64,000 nt of DNA, from NCBI GenBank assembly GCA_037042915.1, contig CM073201.1, positions 1,550,001 through 1,614,000 of the forward strand. The letters run 5' to 3'. Positions 1-12,049 of this stretch are shown piece after piece. The notes beneath the pieces were generated by a model that made no database searches, was not told where the DNA came from, and worked only from the letters and a program-made list of their open reading frames with translations. A program made the translations under genes and the position numbers. Position 1 is the stretch's first letter, and every line of letters starts with the position of its first letter. Origin of the DNA: Auricularia sp. M13 (lineage: Eukaryota; Basidiomycota; Agaricomycetes; Auriculariales; Auriculariaceae).

Positions 1-906
1 AATGTCCTTTGCTAGTCACGCAGATTGTATGTTAGCCAGCTCATCTCTGTGCACGGTCAACGCTAACCTCTGCAAGCTCGCCACCGTCATCGTTAGTGGA
101 ATTCTCTCGCAGAGCAAGGGCACCGTCCAGTGGGTGCAGGAGCAGTAAGTTGGTATCATGTCAATCATGAACACCGCTGACGTCCGAGGGTTCAGCTCCT
201 GGGTTGTCTTCCTCACCCTTATCTTCTCGTTGGTGAACCTGGGTGTACTGTACTGGAAGCGCCACTCGCATCCAACAAACCTATTTCTTCTTGCGAGTTT
301 CACGGCCATCGAAGCATTCACCCTCGGTCTCATAGTGGCCTTCTATGACACCACCATCGTTCTGCAAGCATTGTAAGTACCGTCTAAAAAAGGACGCACA
401 GTCAGACTAACAGTACATCATAGGCTGATCACGCTGGGTGTATTCTTGGGCCTCACTATCTTCACAATGCAGTCCAAGTACGACTTCAGTGGCATGGGTC
501 CATTCTTGTTTGCTGGTCTCTTCGCGCTCCGTAAGTGTGCCCCCCCTCCCGCGGCTTGACATCTAATTCTTTCCAGTGGCGACTGGCCTGGTGGGCGCAT
601 TTTTGCCGTTCTCGCAGACATTCGAATTTGTATATGCAATTGGTGGCTGCCTCATTTTCTCTGGCTACATCGTTTACGACACCTACCTTATCACCAACCG
701 CGTTTCACCTGACGAGTATATCTTTGGTGCAATCAGCCTTTACCTCGAGTGAGTTATCCCGAAACCGATAATGAGCAGTTTACTGATTATTCTGCAGCTT
801 CGTCAACCTTTGTGCGTTGTTTATGTCATCCGCGCGGTCCTCACCACTAACTTGCGTCGCAGTCATTAATATCCTGCGTGTTTTGAACAACGTTGAGAAC
901 CGTTGA
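1..906 (+). CDS. BXI1: Bax inhibitor-1 / TMBIM family membrane protein (5' truncated)
   Basis: The window opens inside this gene, so the N-terminus is missing. The spliced product shows a run of hydrophobic helices: GILSQSKGTVQW, then VVFLTLIFSLVNLGVLYWKR, then a helix ending in the family-typical FTLGLIVAFYD (about 300-350). Further segments lead to the conserved FSGYIVYDTYLI and a C-terminus NILRVLNNVENR followed by TGA at 904-906. At least four short introns interrupt it, for example near 143-186 and 376-423. The family are seven-helix channel-like proteins of ER, Golgi or vacuole membranes that modulate calcium leak and stress-induced cell death; yeast has one, Bxi1. Family assignment is secure from the motifs. 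The subcellular site is inferred from the family. Confidence 0.88.
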
Positions 907-1153
907 ACGAGCTGACAATCCGTCCAAGACATCCCACCGGCGTAATTAGCCTACAATGTTTCCCCAAACGCGATCATGCTGTAGTTTGAATAAATTCACA
1001 CCTAGTTCTGATACTGCAACAAATTATTCGGAGGACGACAGACATGCCTTCAGTCTCCAAATACGGTTCGTTCTGCATGAACTGCGTAGCCACCGTTAGA
1101 GCGTGGTGAGGTACGGTCGGAGACTGAAAGCGCGTTGCGCCTCAACCGCGACT

Positions 1154-2559
1154 ATGAACGACTTCCGCGTATCGTTTCCGTCATCGTCTCAAGACAGCGG
1201 CTTGTACCGTCTTTTGGAGGTTCCCGCGGATCTATGCAAGCGTATCGAGGCTGGCGAGTCCCTGCGGTGCGCCACTGGTCACGATCGTTGTCGCCCGCTG
1301 AAGACCTCGCTAGGATGACTCTGAAGGGGCGCATTGACGACGACGCGGTCATCTGCACAGAGGACAAGACTTATTCCTTGCGTGAAGTTGTCCTATCGAA
1401 TACTACTTTGGTCGTCACACCGCTACCTCTAGCGAGCGCGCACCTAGATGTGGACCTGGTCATACGAGATCAGCTTACTCAAATACTAGAGCTCGTACCA
1501 ATAGTACCAAAAGTCAGTGGGAGGCTTTCCGCTCTTCTGCGCGACGCAGAATACCGCGAAGGCCATGAGGACGACGATTCTGGCGGCAGCGACGATGACA
1601 CTAGACCGGTGAGTACAAGGATGCAAGCTCCTAGCGGATTTTGACCAAGGCTGCAGAAGAAGCGTCGACGCATCACATATGATGAATTGAAGGAGAATAT
1701 TCAAGCAAGCGATCGCGAGCTAGCCCAATGTCTAAAGGATGGACGCGTGCTGCAGATTAAGGGTGCGCAGACATCCACGTCCGCTTCAGGCAGGCTAACT
1801 ATGATCAGGCGAAATGCGTCCCTTGGAGCGCCGCTATCTTGCGCAGATGCTGAAGTTGTTGCTCAACTCCATGGTCGCACACTCCATGTCTTCGGACGCA
1901 GCACTCGTGGATGAGCTTGTGTTGAGTCTCGAAGAGCACGATATCCGACGTGATGTCACGTTCCAGATTCTGCCCTGGTTTGGATCAGTCTCTGGAAACC
2001 ACTGGGCAGCCAATCTGGAGAGCATCGCAAGGGAAATTGGTCTCTCGATACTCCAGAGCTATCATGTGCGTCAGACGTTGCATCGCGACATCGAGCTGAT
2101 ACTTTGTAGGAACATGGAATACTCCTCGATGATTTCTTGCATACATGGGCCGATGCAATGGGCGACTCGTATATGAGCGCTCTAAACTTACGCCTCCTCG
2201 AAGTTAGTCTGTGCTGCCTGACTGAATGCGCGTGGAGCTAACATGAGCAGGGTAACTTCGTCCAAAATATGGTATTCGCAAGAGCAGGTGACGAGTCACA
2301 AGACGGCGCGGTGCCTGCGATGACCAGGCGAGCCCAATTAGTCTACCTGCCCGCGTCGTCTCTACCTATGGACCCGTCCATGCGCTTTAGCGACCTCTTC
2401 GTTGTAAAGCCGCGGTGGAAAGCCGACGAGTTGGCACCTTTTCTGGCCGATATTGCTGTCGATGCTAAAGCCCGCGACAAACTACTCCTCAAGTGGTGCA
2501 GAACCGCAACTGATACAGACGGTACTGTATGGTATACACTGCGCGCGAAGCACATATAA
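1154..2559 (+). CDS. DCC1: Sister chromatid cohesion protein Dcc1 (Ctf18-RFC subunit)
   Basis: Exon 1 starts at ATG 1154 (MNDFRVSF) and gives SGLYRLLEVPADL. A 47-nt intron (1267-1313) joins it to MTLKGRIDDDAVICTEDKTY, the conserved N-terminal fold of Dcc1. Later exons carry KRRRITYDELKENIQ, a winged-helix region with LERRYLAQMLKLLLNSM and FLHTWADAMGDSYM, and the C-terminal FSDLFVVKPRWKADELAPFL block. The product ends KAKH-like (RAKHI) with TAA at 2557-2559. Dcc1 joins Ctf8 and Ctf18 in an alternative clamp loader that loads PCNA during S phase and supports sister-chromatid cohesion; the winged helices bind DNA and polymerase epsilon. The order of blocks matches the family along the whole length. 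It lies tail to tail with the DUF262 gene, about 100 bp away. Confidence 0.8.
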
Positions 2560-2655
2560 AGTGTTAGGCAGTAGCATGTAAATTACACCTCATGTGACTC
2601 CGAGGAAAAGAAAGGCAACAAAAGCAGTATCGAAAGCCGGTGGGTTCCCTTCATA

Positions 2656-4717
2656 TTAACCTCGTCGTCTATTGGGTCGATATTCATCGTCTTCTTCGTC
2701 GCCCCTCGCTCGCTTGCCGTTTTTTCGCGGCTGCGCACGTGCGGGTAACCGGAGCGCTTCGTCGGTGGGCCATCGCACGACCTTCGTTTCCGCCGGAACG
2801 GCGTTCACGAAATTGAAGGCAAATTTGCATACTTGGGTGTTCGCTTTTCAATGAAAGTGAGCTGTGAACTTCAACATAAGAATCCACTGCACCTCGGATC
2901 TCTGAAGCTTGAAACTTCTCTCGCAGAGCCTTTCTGAACTTGAGTATTTGCTTCGATTTAGTGTCATAGGAGCAGTCCCGCATTTTGGCAAGAATTACAG
3001 CTGAATTGACACGTGTCAGTAAATATGAGTATTTGTGGTGGAAGAGAAGTACGCTGCTCACCCATGAATATCCACTCTACCGGCGCGACACCTGAAAACC
3101 AGTAAAATCTCACGCTCCACTGCGGCGTACTGTACACACGAGCACTCACGTTCATGGATCTGTTCGTATGAGATGCTGACTTGTGCTGGAAGATATCGTA
3201 CGAACCTGGGTAAACGCGGCTTTGTATTGCTTATCGCTGGCGACTCTCAGGTATGTCTCCAGCACCTCAGTCATCGCGGATTTAAATGCTGTCAATACAA
3301 AGCAGTTCAGCAAAGAGAGGACAGAGGAGATCATACATATCTGCCACACTCACCTGGCGAAGGATCGGGGGCCGTTTTCAACCATTTGGTCAATGGCTGC
3401 AAACCGGGAAAAGCAATGATTGCTGGCATGTGTGCTATTGTGTATATCGAGCGCGCGAGCACTGAAGGGCAGTTAAAAGGCTGTAGCTATAGCACACCAG
3501 CACTCACGCTCGAAATCTTTGGCTCGCTCCACGCTCATGGTCATCTGGGAGCTGAATCCGCCGCTTTCGTGGAAGAATTTTGCTTGCAATGAGCTTATCC
3601 AATTTGGCAGAGGGCCTGATGGGTAGCGTGAGCCGCCGAAGAACGCGCAGCGATACGGCGCACTCACCATTCAGAGCCTGCATTTTCTCTGATGCTTGCA
3701 GAGGCACGCCGTTTTGCACTCTGTTTCAAGCTCAAGCACTATAAGCGCTGGAACAGCACCACACACTTACCGTTCGAAGATTTCTTTTTCCGTGCTTTCA
3801 TCGATGTTCGAATATTCAACTGCATGTGAGTGAGAGTCAAGTCAAATCTGGGACCTGCTATGCTCACCGCACGCGAGTTTGATCTCATGAAACATCTGCT
3901 CGTAGTATTGTGGCACAAGGAGCTTCTTCTTGAGGTTGGCAGGATTGAGGTTGCGACTCATCCAGTACTTGCGCTTCGTGACAGGGTCGATATGCGGAAT
4001 CTACAACAATGTCATATATACGCGTAACCTGGGCGAGCTCGTCGATACTCACATGTCCATCGATGAATGACTGGATCGACGTGAGGCGTTGCTTGCCGTC
4101 CACACAGATGCGAACAGTCCTGCACGCGATTTATTCACGCCACATTTCTCAACGCCTCTGAAACTCACCCCAATTCCGGGTCGTGGCGCACAGCAAACAC
4201 CACTGGAGGAACATGGAGGCCTTCTAAGTCGCGCGTGCGATCTCTGAGCCCAAGTTCCCTGACAAAGTTACATTCACGCACTGAAGAGAGAGTCGATGAG
4301 ATTCGACTGCCGTATGGGCTTCCAGACGACATCGCGCTGGTAGACAGGGTTGAGATCGATCTCTCCGTCGTGCATCTGTGTCAGAAATAATGCGTCACGT
4401 GAACAGCTGTTTCGCGACGGTTGTGCGAGTGGCGCGCACCATTCCTTGGAGTCAACGCGGCGAGCGTGAGCCTACAAGTCGGCTACGACGCGTGAGCGGG
4501 GGCTTACTATGAAGCTCTGCGCACTACAAGGGGGTCAAACAATAGCTCTGAAAAAAAACTGCAGGCAACGTACGGTGCGGATGACGGTTTCGTTCTGCGG
4601 GACCTTGTCGCGAATCGCGAACTCGTTGGGCCCACTATCTTGGTCTAGATCGAGTTCATCGTAGTCCTGCTCGTGTTGGTCGTACTCAGACTGCACCTCC
4701 TCTTTCGTGCGCGCCAT
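2656..4717 (-). CDS. DUF262 (GmrSD N-terminal, ParB-like fold) domain protein
   Basis: The start is ATG at 4717-4715 (MARTKEEVQSEYDQHEQ), followed by an acidic leader. After an intron of about 190 nt comes GEIDLNPVYQRDVVW, then QSNLIDSLF, then a block ending in VCVDGKQRLTSIQSF. That DGKQRLTS matches the DGQQR-type signature of DUF262/ParB-fold nuclease and NTP-binding domains. Next are IDPVTKRKYWMSRNL and YYEQMFHEIKLAC. Several small exons follow, and the product ends in a basic/acidic tail (KNGKRARGDEEDDEYR) with TAA at 2658-2656. In bacteria this domain drives GmrSD/BrxU-type modified-DNA restriction; its role in fungi is not established to my knowledge. The N-terminal domain is firmly seen; the middle exons (2.9-3.8 kb) I did not resolve. 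Confidence 0.72.
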
Positions 4718-5001
4718 TGTGAGAACCACTACGTGGATGTGGTAGACTCGTCCCAGAGAACGAGCGGAGATGAAAAGGATAAGATACTGATAACTGACAA
4801 TCCCAGGTTGATCCTGCGACATAATGCATGATGTTCGGAACGACTTCCTCGAAATGGGCACATGCAGCAGCTGAGAAACGAGATGTGCAAAAGTGAGATC
4901 CAGCCGATGCTTGTATTAGAGAACCCCGAGTGAAGTATAGAACAATGAATATGCCATCGTGAACGTTTCGTGATGTCGTGGCAAGGGGCCAAGAAACTTT
5001 A

Positions 5002-7145
5002 TCATCTTTGCGGCGGCGTAACCTTACCACCGTCCTCCCAATCACCAAACTCATCGTCATCGTCCGCCACTGCCGAGTCTTTGCTCGCGGAAGCAGGCCT
5101 GGAAGACCCAGTTCGTGACGGCTCTGGCTCGTCATCCTCGTCGTCATGTGTGGGCCCGCCGATAAACGGCGACCGCACATCGTCAGCTGCTCGGCCAGGC
5201 GAACCTAGACCACCAGCAGTCCCGCTTCCGCTAGGCTTGAGATTCGGATGTACAGAGTCGTCGGCATCGTCCTCGTCCGAGTCGTCCTCGCCGACCTCCC
5301 ACATCGTCTTGGCACCCTCGCCCTCTTCAATTTCGTCCGCCTTCAATGGCTGGTTTTCTTTGCCCTTCCCGCCAGAAGAAGACCTCAATTTGGTCATTTT
5401 GAGCGACTTTGAGCTGCTGGAGGCCTTAACCGTAGATGGATCTGGCTTTTCGTTGGTCAAGAGCATCACACCGCCAATGAGGATGAGGATCGAGAGGAAG
5501 ATGAGCGCCAAAACCCAGGGCTTGTACGCGTCAACCTGTATTTCAGGTCAGCATATACAATTGCCAAGGGGTTGCCGGCTCGCCCACTTCGTCGTTGAAT
5601 ATCAATGAGTTCAAGAAACTAAGAGGGACAGTCAGTCCGCAAACGAGTCGCTGGTGCTGAGCATAGTGAACGCACCCGAAGGCCGTGTATATGCCATAAA
5701 ACGTGGGAACTACCAGAGTGCTGTCGTATGCACGTAGGCCCTTGTTGAGGGCTATGATCTGCGTGACGGCCGACACAGCCAGTAGGATGAAGGTAATAAT
5801 CTAAATGATTCGCTGAGCTACAGGCAAGAAGTGTTGTAGAGAATGGAGTATACGCACTGCCGCTGGATGAGCAAACTGATTTCCATCGTTCGCATGGCTG
5901 AGTTTGCCGGTTATAAGCTTGACACTATACAGGCAAGGCGGATTCAGCACCACAAAGGACGAAGAGCAGGAAAACAGACGTTGCTTTGGCAAACACAAGA
6001 CATTCTCCGGCCAAGCCACCTCCGCAACAGGCCCACGTCTGCAAACATCGAGGGTTAATCGGGCTTGGAAATAATTGTGCATGCAGAAATACTTACTATC
6101 CCCAAAGTCCATGCAAGATGTCTGTCTGTTTGTGCAGACGTCCAATGTTCAAGAAAAACACGCCACGCAGCTACTGCGCCGCCTACTGTGGCCTTCAGGC
6201 GACCGAACCAGCTTGTCGGCGTTGGTCCTTCCCTTCGAGTCTCCGCAGAGAATGGGACAGCGTCAATATCCGCGCGCGATGCGAGGATGGCATCGAGTTG
6301 GCTTGCAGAGACGAATAACGCAAGAAGGGCGACCGATGTCAATATGAAGTAGATGAGCCAGCCTGCCCGTGTCCACAGCGTCTCCAAGCGTGCCAGGGAC
6401 ATTGACGTCGTCAATCCAGTGTTAATAGACCCGAAAGCAACAATGCTGTCAATAACAGCAACATGAGTGAAACGTGAGCGCGCGGTGGCATGGTGCGTAC
6501 CCGATGACGCCGACGACAACGACTAAGCAGTGACCGTCAAAAGTCGTATACAACTGCATGCATATGTGCGCACCGACGGTGCCGTAGATATCGGTACGCG
6601 TTATTTGAGTGCCGACGAGAAGATTGGCGAAAAGAAAATTGAACACGAGCGACGACGAGCCGAGTGGCGCAACATATTCTGCGCATCAAGCCTCAGTCGA
6701 CGGTCTACACGGCTCCAAGGCTCGTACCTGCGCGCATATACTCGAGGGCCAGCGTCGAGCCTATCAGCTGGCTCAGTCTGTAGGATACAGATGATTATTC
6801 AGGCAAGCTGTAGCGGTGCGGATGGCAGCGCAGCGCACATGTAGAGAATCATGCCCAAGGAGCCACAGCGGCCGCAGCCAGTCTCGTCGTCGCGCCGACT
6901 TTGGTATGGCTGCATTGCGGACATGGTCGAGCTTCGTAAAGTTGAGTCCGACAGCGTTGAGGATGGAGGCGGCCAGTATGATGAGGAGTCCGATGATGAA
7001 CTGTACGACGGGTTTGAGGCCGCCATGGGACGTCCTGCAAACATAAGACGCGATCCCAGGGCCCGTTGAGAGGCCAGACGCACTGTGCGGGCTCCGGAGC
7101 CGCAGTCTGTGACGCGAATGCGGAAGTTGCTGTGAGAGAGCTCAT
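5002..7145 (-). CDS. NIPA-type (DUF803) magnesium transporter
   Basis: The start is ATG at 7145 (MSSLTATSAFAS). It is forced, because an in-frame TAG lies just upstream and no other Met precedes the first helix. Spliced helices read VVQFIIGLLIILAASILNAV, then RPLWLLGMILY, SQLIGSTLALEYM, EYVAPLGSSSLVFNFLFANL, LVGTQITRTDIYGT, a small region GLAGECLVFAKAT, and FAHPA. These continue to AVTQIIALNKGLRAYDSTLV, VVPTFYGIYTAFGFLNS, LIFNDEV and ALIFLSILILIGGVMLLT. This is the complete DUF803/NIPA signature: nine or so helices of a Mg2+ transporter in plasma membrane or endosomes. The C-terminal tail (about 150 residues) is cytosolic-looking, Ser/acid rich, and ends GKVTPPQR with TGA at 5004-5002. It is divergent from, and almost abutting, the TCP11-like gene. 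Confidence 0.87.
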
Positions 7146-7156
7146 CGGCTAAGACC

Positions 7157-8949
7157 ATGTCGGCCTTGAGCGGAAACGACGCATTGGCGACTCTTGCAGC
7201 TGCGCTTCAGCCGCATCCACATCTATCCGACCTCCTCGACCGGCTTTCCCACGCTCTGCATGAAGGCGCCAGCAATGCAGCCTCGCTTTGGGCTCAGCTG
7301 AGCGCTGAAATCGACGCCCTGGTCAATTCTGAGCAGTGGCAGCCATCTGCCGACGCCCGCGAGGCCATCCGAACGCTCAATGCCCTGTTCCGTCCCACGC
7401 CCGAGATTACCGCTGCTCTCGCCGCGCTCAGAGACTCGGCCAGCGGTGCACAGCTGCCTGCCCCTGTGGTCTTGATCCCAGACCAGGACAGGATCGAAGA
7501 CATCCAGTTCGCCATCCTATTGCACACGCTCGCCACACGACCTGACCAGGCCCTTCCGCCTGGAAAGTCCATACTGTCTATCCTGGCGCGGTCCAGGGAG
7601 CCCGCTGTGCCAGACAATCCGATTGCAGCACGAATCGCAGATATGATGACACGGGCCTTCTTCGACTCGGTGCGTGCGCATTCCTTTTGCTGACTCACCA
7701 TAGATGTCTGACAGCCTGGCAGGCAGCAGAGGTCATGGCGTCTTCGGACGCTACAGCAGCGAAAGCACGGTTGCAGTCGCTGTACACGGACCTGCATACA
7801 GCCTTCACCGACGTACTTCCTCCGCAGCTGCCTCAGATGGAAATGCTCGCCGCGCCTATTCGCGAGGCCAACGACCCGGCAGTCAATCTCCTCGAGATCG
7901 CTCGGCACGACTTGCGTTCGCTCTTGGGCGCGATACGCCATCGTTGCTCGCGCGCACGTGACGCCACAGTCGACGCTATTTCGCAAGCGCTCGCCGATGC
8001 GCCGTCTGACAATGCAGAGCTTGCGAAAGCCATAAGCAATACAGTGCGCAGCCTGTTGAAGCTGGCAGAAGATATGAAGAACGACATGCTCAGCTTTGCT
8101 GCTGGACAATGGCGCGAGGAGGATGCTCGGCTCTGGCTGCGGCAAGAAGCCCTCGTGAATGAACGCAGCGTCATTCTATCCCTGTTCAATGCTGACACTG
8201 TCAAACGGCTATGGACACAATGGGTCGGTGATACCGCCGGAGAATCGCAGCTGGACCGCTGGATTGGACGACTCCTGGTCGCTCTGGGTGCAAGCACGGC
8301 AGTCACGCCGCCTCCGCTACTCGATGCCGATCAGGCTGACCCTTTGCCAAATGTGCTTCCTCCCCATTTTTTGTTCTGTATCTCCGACCTGGTACGCATA
8401 CAGAACCTGATTCAGGCGCTCGCTATCACTGCGACTCTTCGCGGGCTCGTAGGCCCTGGGCCCGAGCTCACCGGGCGGATATGGGCTTTGCTTCGCCCAG
8501 AGGCAAGCGCCGACCCGACGGCAACGCCACAGACGAATATCAAGGATCTGGCCGCCGAAGTGCGCCATGCGTGGCGAGTCGCCCACCCGGATGCTGCCCC
8601 GGACGCAGAGGCAAAGCTCGAGGCCGCCGTCGATCACGTCTTGCGTTACGAGGACCCAGCCTTCTCGCTTCTTCAGAAACGAGTACTCGCCGCGCTTCGG
8701 ACGAGTATCGTCCCAGCTATCGAACGATATCGAGCGAGAGCTGCCCCTTTGCATTTGCATGCTGGTCGCGGTCAGCGGGGACGGCACCAGTCACGCGGTG
8801 GCGCGGCAGTCGGGGATACTATCGACATTGCGCTGCCCGTTGTGAAGGGATTCGAAGACGCGGCTTTGGCTGAAGGTCTCAAGATGTGTGCACAAGAGGT
8901 CACCGCCGTTGTCCGTTGGATTGTTGACGTCTGGGGAGACGAGGTGTGA
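7157..8949 (+). CDS. TCP11 / Sok1-like protein
   Basis: The start is ATG 7157 (MSALSGNDALATL). Exon 1 ends at about 7671 (ARIADMMTRAFFDS). A short intron with donor GTGCGT leads to exon 2 (AAEVMASSDATAAK), which stays open to TGA 8947-8949. The product is about 580 residues, helical and Ala/Leu rich. Regions resembling the TCP11 family are LYTDLHTAFTDVLPPQLPQ, then LRSLLGAIRHRCSRARD (family: a helix before a C-x-P-x-RD-like block), then LLKLAEDMKNDML and SLFNADTVKRLW. Fungal members (Sok1) are linked to cAMP/PKA suppression in yeast. The assignment rests on pattern order and not on a strict catalytic motif, so it is moderate. It shares its upstream region with the NIPA gene. Confidence 0.62.
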
Positions 8950-9246
8950 GATTCAGTTGTATGTGGCAATAGTTCAACTTGCGCGATGTAGCTGATAGAA
9001 CGCATGTACTACATTGCGACAATGTATTTGTGTGTCGACTTACAGCTTCGAGCTTCGAGGTTCAAGCGCTTAAGACTGAACCCGAAAACTTCACTCGGAT
9101 CCTGATTAACTTCGGTTTCTCGTGACCGTGCCGCATCAGGAATGACAGTCATGCTGTCGCTCCCCCTATCTGTATTATCAAAGCTCCGCTTGCTGCACCT
9201 GAACCTCACTCGCAGCAGTCGACATACACGTATTCTGGCCCAATCG

Positions 9247-10691
9247 ATGTCTAACGAACTCACTGGCTCGTATGCATGGACCGACACGCTCAAGGCCGTG
9301 TATTACGGCCCGGGGACACTGCAGACCGCGCTGCCGAAGCTGCTGACTACACTCAATGCCAAACGCGCTCTCGTCGTGACTGGCAAGTCCCTGCACCAAA
9401 AGGTGGGTTGCCTACATTCGCTTAGACTCTCTGGCCCACTATTCTGCAGACAGACGTCGTGCGCAAGGTCGAGGAGGTGCTCAAGCAGCACAATGCATAC
9501 AGCGCAACATTCTGGGAAATTGGCGAGCATTCACCCATCGCTGGCATCCGTAAAGGTGAGTGTCTCCATGATACACACATAGAAGAGCAGGCTTACCGAG
9601 CGGAACTCAGGCGTCGAAGAGTTCAAGAAGGCAAATGCGGATATTATCGTCGCCGTCGGTGGCGGAAGTCCGGTAGACGCCTCAAAGGCCATCCTCTACT
9701 TCCTCCAGAAGGAACGAGGCGGAGAACTGTTGAAACAGATTGCCATCCCGACAACACTCAGTGCTGCGGGTTCGTTGGTTGTCTTACATATGATATATTA
9801 TCTTACGGTTCCACAGAGTACACGATTGGCGCTGGGTATACGGACGACGAGGGCAATAAGGTTAGCGTGAGCGACCAGGCCCTTGCTCCGGCGGGCGTAA
9901 TTCTCGATGCAGAGCTCACGCTAGCCACCCCTGAACGTCTCTGGTGGGTGCCATCTCCCGGATTGCATGCATGTTGTACGATTTGAGCTTTGAAAGGTTG
10001 TCGACCGGCATGCGCGCGCTCGATCACGCTGTCGAATCCCTCTACCGCCCTTTCGTTCCTCCACCAGTGAAAGCAATGTGCTACGCCGCCATAGAGGACT
10101 TGTTCACCTATCTTCCGAAGTCCAAGGCCAACCCGCAGGATATTGCCATTCGCCAGAAGCTGCAAATCGCCAGCTGGATGTCGTTATGGCCGATCAAGTT
10201 TGAGAAATATTCGGCTATAGGGCTGTCTCATGCTCTCGGGCACAAGCTAGGTGCCAGATACAGCATAGGCCACGGTATCACTTCTGTGAGAGCCATGTCT
10301 CTCCACCGTTTTGAGCAGTGCTCACATTTATTGGGCAGTGTTTAACTTTGGCACCGACTATCCATCTGAAGGCCACTACTGCCACTCAGGAAGAAAAGAA
10401 ATTGCTCGCGAAGGCTTTAAGGTTCATTAACATCGCAAGCACGGGATCGGTCGAAGGGGATGTGCATGCACTGGCCGATGCCATCGCAAAGTTCGTTCTC
10501 AATCCTCCCTCTTGTCATGCACACTCTGACAAAATGGATGCAGGCTGGTCGATGACCTTGGTCTGAAAACTAACCTCACGGAGTGCAAAGTGCCGAGGGA
10601 GGATGCCCCACGCATTGCGGAGCTCGCCGTTGGGGGGAAGGATAATTCCCTGTACCCGGACGTGGTCCGTCTTGTCGAAAGCATATACTAG
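9247..10691 (+). CDS. Group III iron-containing alcohol dehydrogenase (maleylacetate reductase-like)
   Basis: Translation begins at ATG 9247 (MSNELTGSYAW) or at the upstream in-frame ATG 9142. The upstream start would add 35 basic and hydrophobic residues that could act as a mitochondrial leader. The order is diagnostic: YYGPGTLQTALPKLL, ALVVTGKSLH, the dinucleotide-binding ADIIVAVGGGSPVDASKA, IAIPTTLSAAEYT, VILDAELTLATPE, TGMRALDHAVESLY, then GLSHALGHKLGARYSIGHG. The Asp and His residues of the last two blocks are the usual metal ligands. The sequence ends YPDVVRLVESIY with TAG 10689-10691. Several 50-60 nt introns interrupt it. Maleylacetate reductases act in the lower pathway of aromatic (hydroxyquinol) breakdown, common in wood-decay fungi, but the substrate cannot be fixed from sequence alone. 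Confidence 0.85.
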
Positions 10692-11188
10692 GTTAGAATT
10701 ACGAAACAAGATTGAATGAATGCACACAAGCAAGCTTCTCTACCCTCGTTGGTATTGGGCAGCGCTGTCAGGACAGCTCCCACATACCTTCGGCGGGGCG
10801 CGCAGGCACCAATGACAGGAGATCCTTCCAAAGCCGATGGTCTGACCGCAGTCTCGCAGCATAGGCGCTTGTAGGTCGCACACTGTAGCGTCATTCTGCG
10901 GACTGTATGCGTATGGTAGGATGAGATCGGGCTTGTCAGGAACGATCTGGAGGGTGCATTTTTTATTGAGCTGCATTTTTTTTACGCGCTCGGCTGAATG
11001 TGAATATTACGGAGTTGAACTAAAGCAGGTTGGACTGGGGTTGGACAGGGACCGGCAGCTCGGGATCATTGCAGTGAGCGTCGGGAGCGATTGTCTGTGC
11101 TGCGCCTTCCCCTTTCCGCTTTTATACCTATCGGAGCGTCAGTGGGCGTTTGAGCACACTCTGCGCACAGTGCCTCCTTGCGCCCAGC
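10692..11188. other. Intergenic region, no gene seen
   Basis: The region lies between the alcohol dehydrogenase stop and the orphan membrane protein start. Only short unconserved open frames occur here. The right part should contain the promoter of the following plus-strand gene. A T-run at about 10975-10985 is the only low-complexity element I noticed. Confidence 0.5.
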
Positions 11189-12049
11189 ATGATCGTAAAA
11201 GGCGCCCGCAAGTCGTCGTTCAGGACGATGTGGAGGACGTCGACGGTATTCAAGATCCTTGTAGGCTCGCTGCCTTTGACTCTCGCCATTCTCGTCTCGC
11301 ACGCATTCGCCCCCACTCTCGCTGTCTCGGTCGCCCCCTTCGTTCTCATATGGAAGTCCACGTGCGCGGTGCCCAGACTTCTGGAGGGCGTCGCAGCAGG
11401 CTGACCGCCCGCCACAGACTATTATTCGTCTTCGTGCGCCGACGCCGACTTCTGGCGGAGCTCGACCCGCTGAGCGCGCGCGAGCGCAACGACACCAACA
11501 AGAAGTTTCACTACCTGCGTACATGGTGGAACTATGTGATCCTCATCATCCTCATGACCGCCTACTGTGGCATGATATCCTACAATGCCGCATCGCAGTG
11601 GCTGCACCCCATCGGGCCGATAGTGCAGACCGTGCTGCTGGCTCTGGACACCGTCTGCATCGCAGCGCTCATATTCTCGATAGCAAGACTACACAAACGC
11701 GCCCATGAGGAGGCGCGGTTACGGAGCAAGGCCGTAGAGGCCGGCGAGATCGACCCGTGAGTAGCGCTGTGCCTTGCGAGTGCTTGAGCATCGGGCGCTG
11801 ACACATAGGCGGCGTTATCAGCGGCAGCGATGACGGCGAAGACAGTGTAGACGGCGATGCCAGTGTTGTCTCCGTCGATACTCCTCCACCTGCCTACTCG
11901 AACAACGGTCGGGCGCCGCCTCAGGTCGTCTGCATGATGTGTGCCACACAGTATGTCCTACACTTTTCTTTTTCCTTGCAATCTTTTACTCATCCAATGA
12001 CAGCATACCGCACGGGGAGAAGGTCCTGATACAGCCAAGCTTGCGCTGA
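11189..12049 (+). CDS. Orphan multi-pass membrane protein
   Basis: The start is ATG 11189 (MIVKGARKSSFRTMW). Exon 1 holds a long hydrophobic stretch (KILVGSLPLTLAILVSHAFA and on to PFVLIW). An intron from about 11361 joins STLLFVFVRRRRLLAELDPL. This is followed by two more helices, WNYVILIILMTAYCGMISYN and IVQTVLLALDTVCIAALIFS. A second intron with acceptor TTATCAG adds an acidic tail (GSDDGEDSVDGDASV) with a PPPAYS motif. A third intron ends the protein with HIPHGEKVLIQPSLR and TGA 12047-12049. All junctions keep frame. I do not recognise a family. The late PPPAY resembles a PY motif bound by Rsp5-type ubiquitin ligases, which would suit a sorted membrane protein; that is inference. Confidence 0.65.

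Noticed and set aside
7294-8145. 283-codon minus-strand frame opposite the TCP11-like gene
   Set aside because: It has no motif, it is Cys/Arg-rich as expected for an antisense shadow, and the plus frame is longer with a natural composition.
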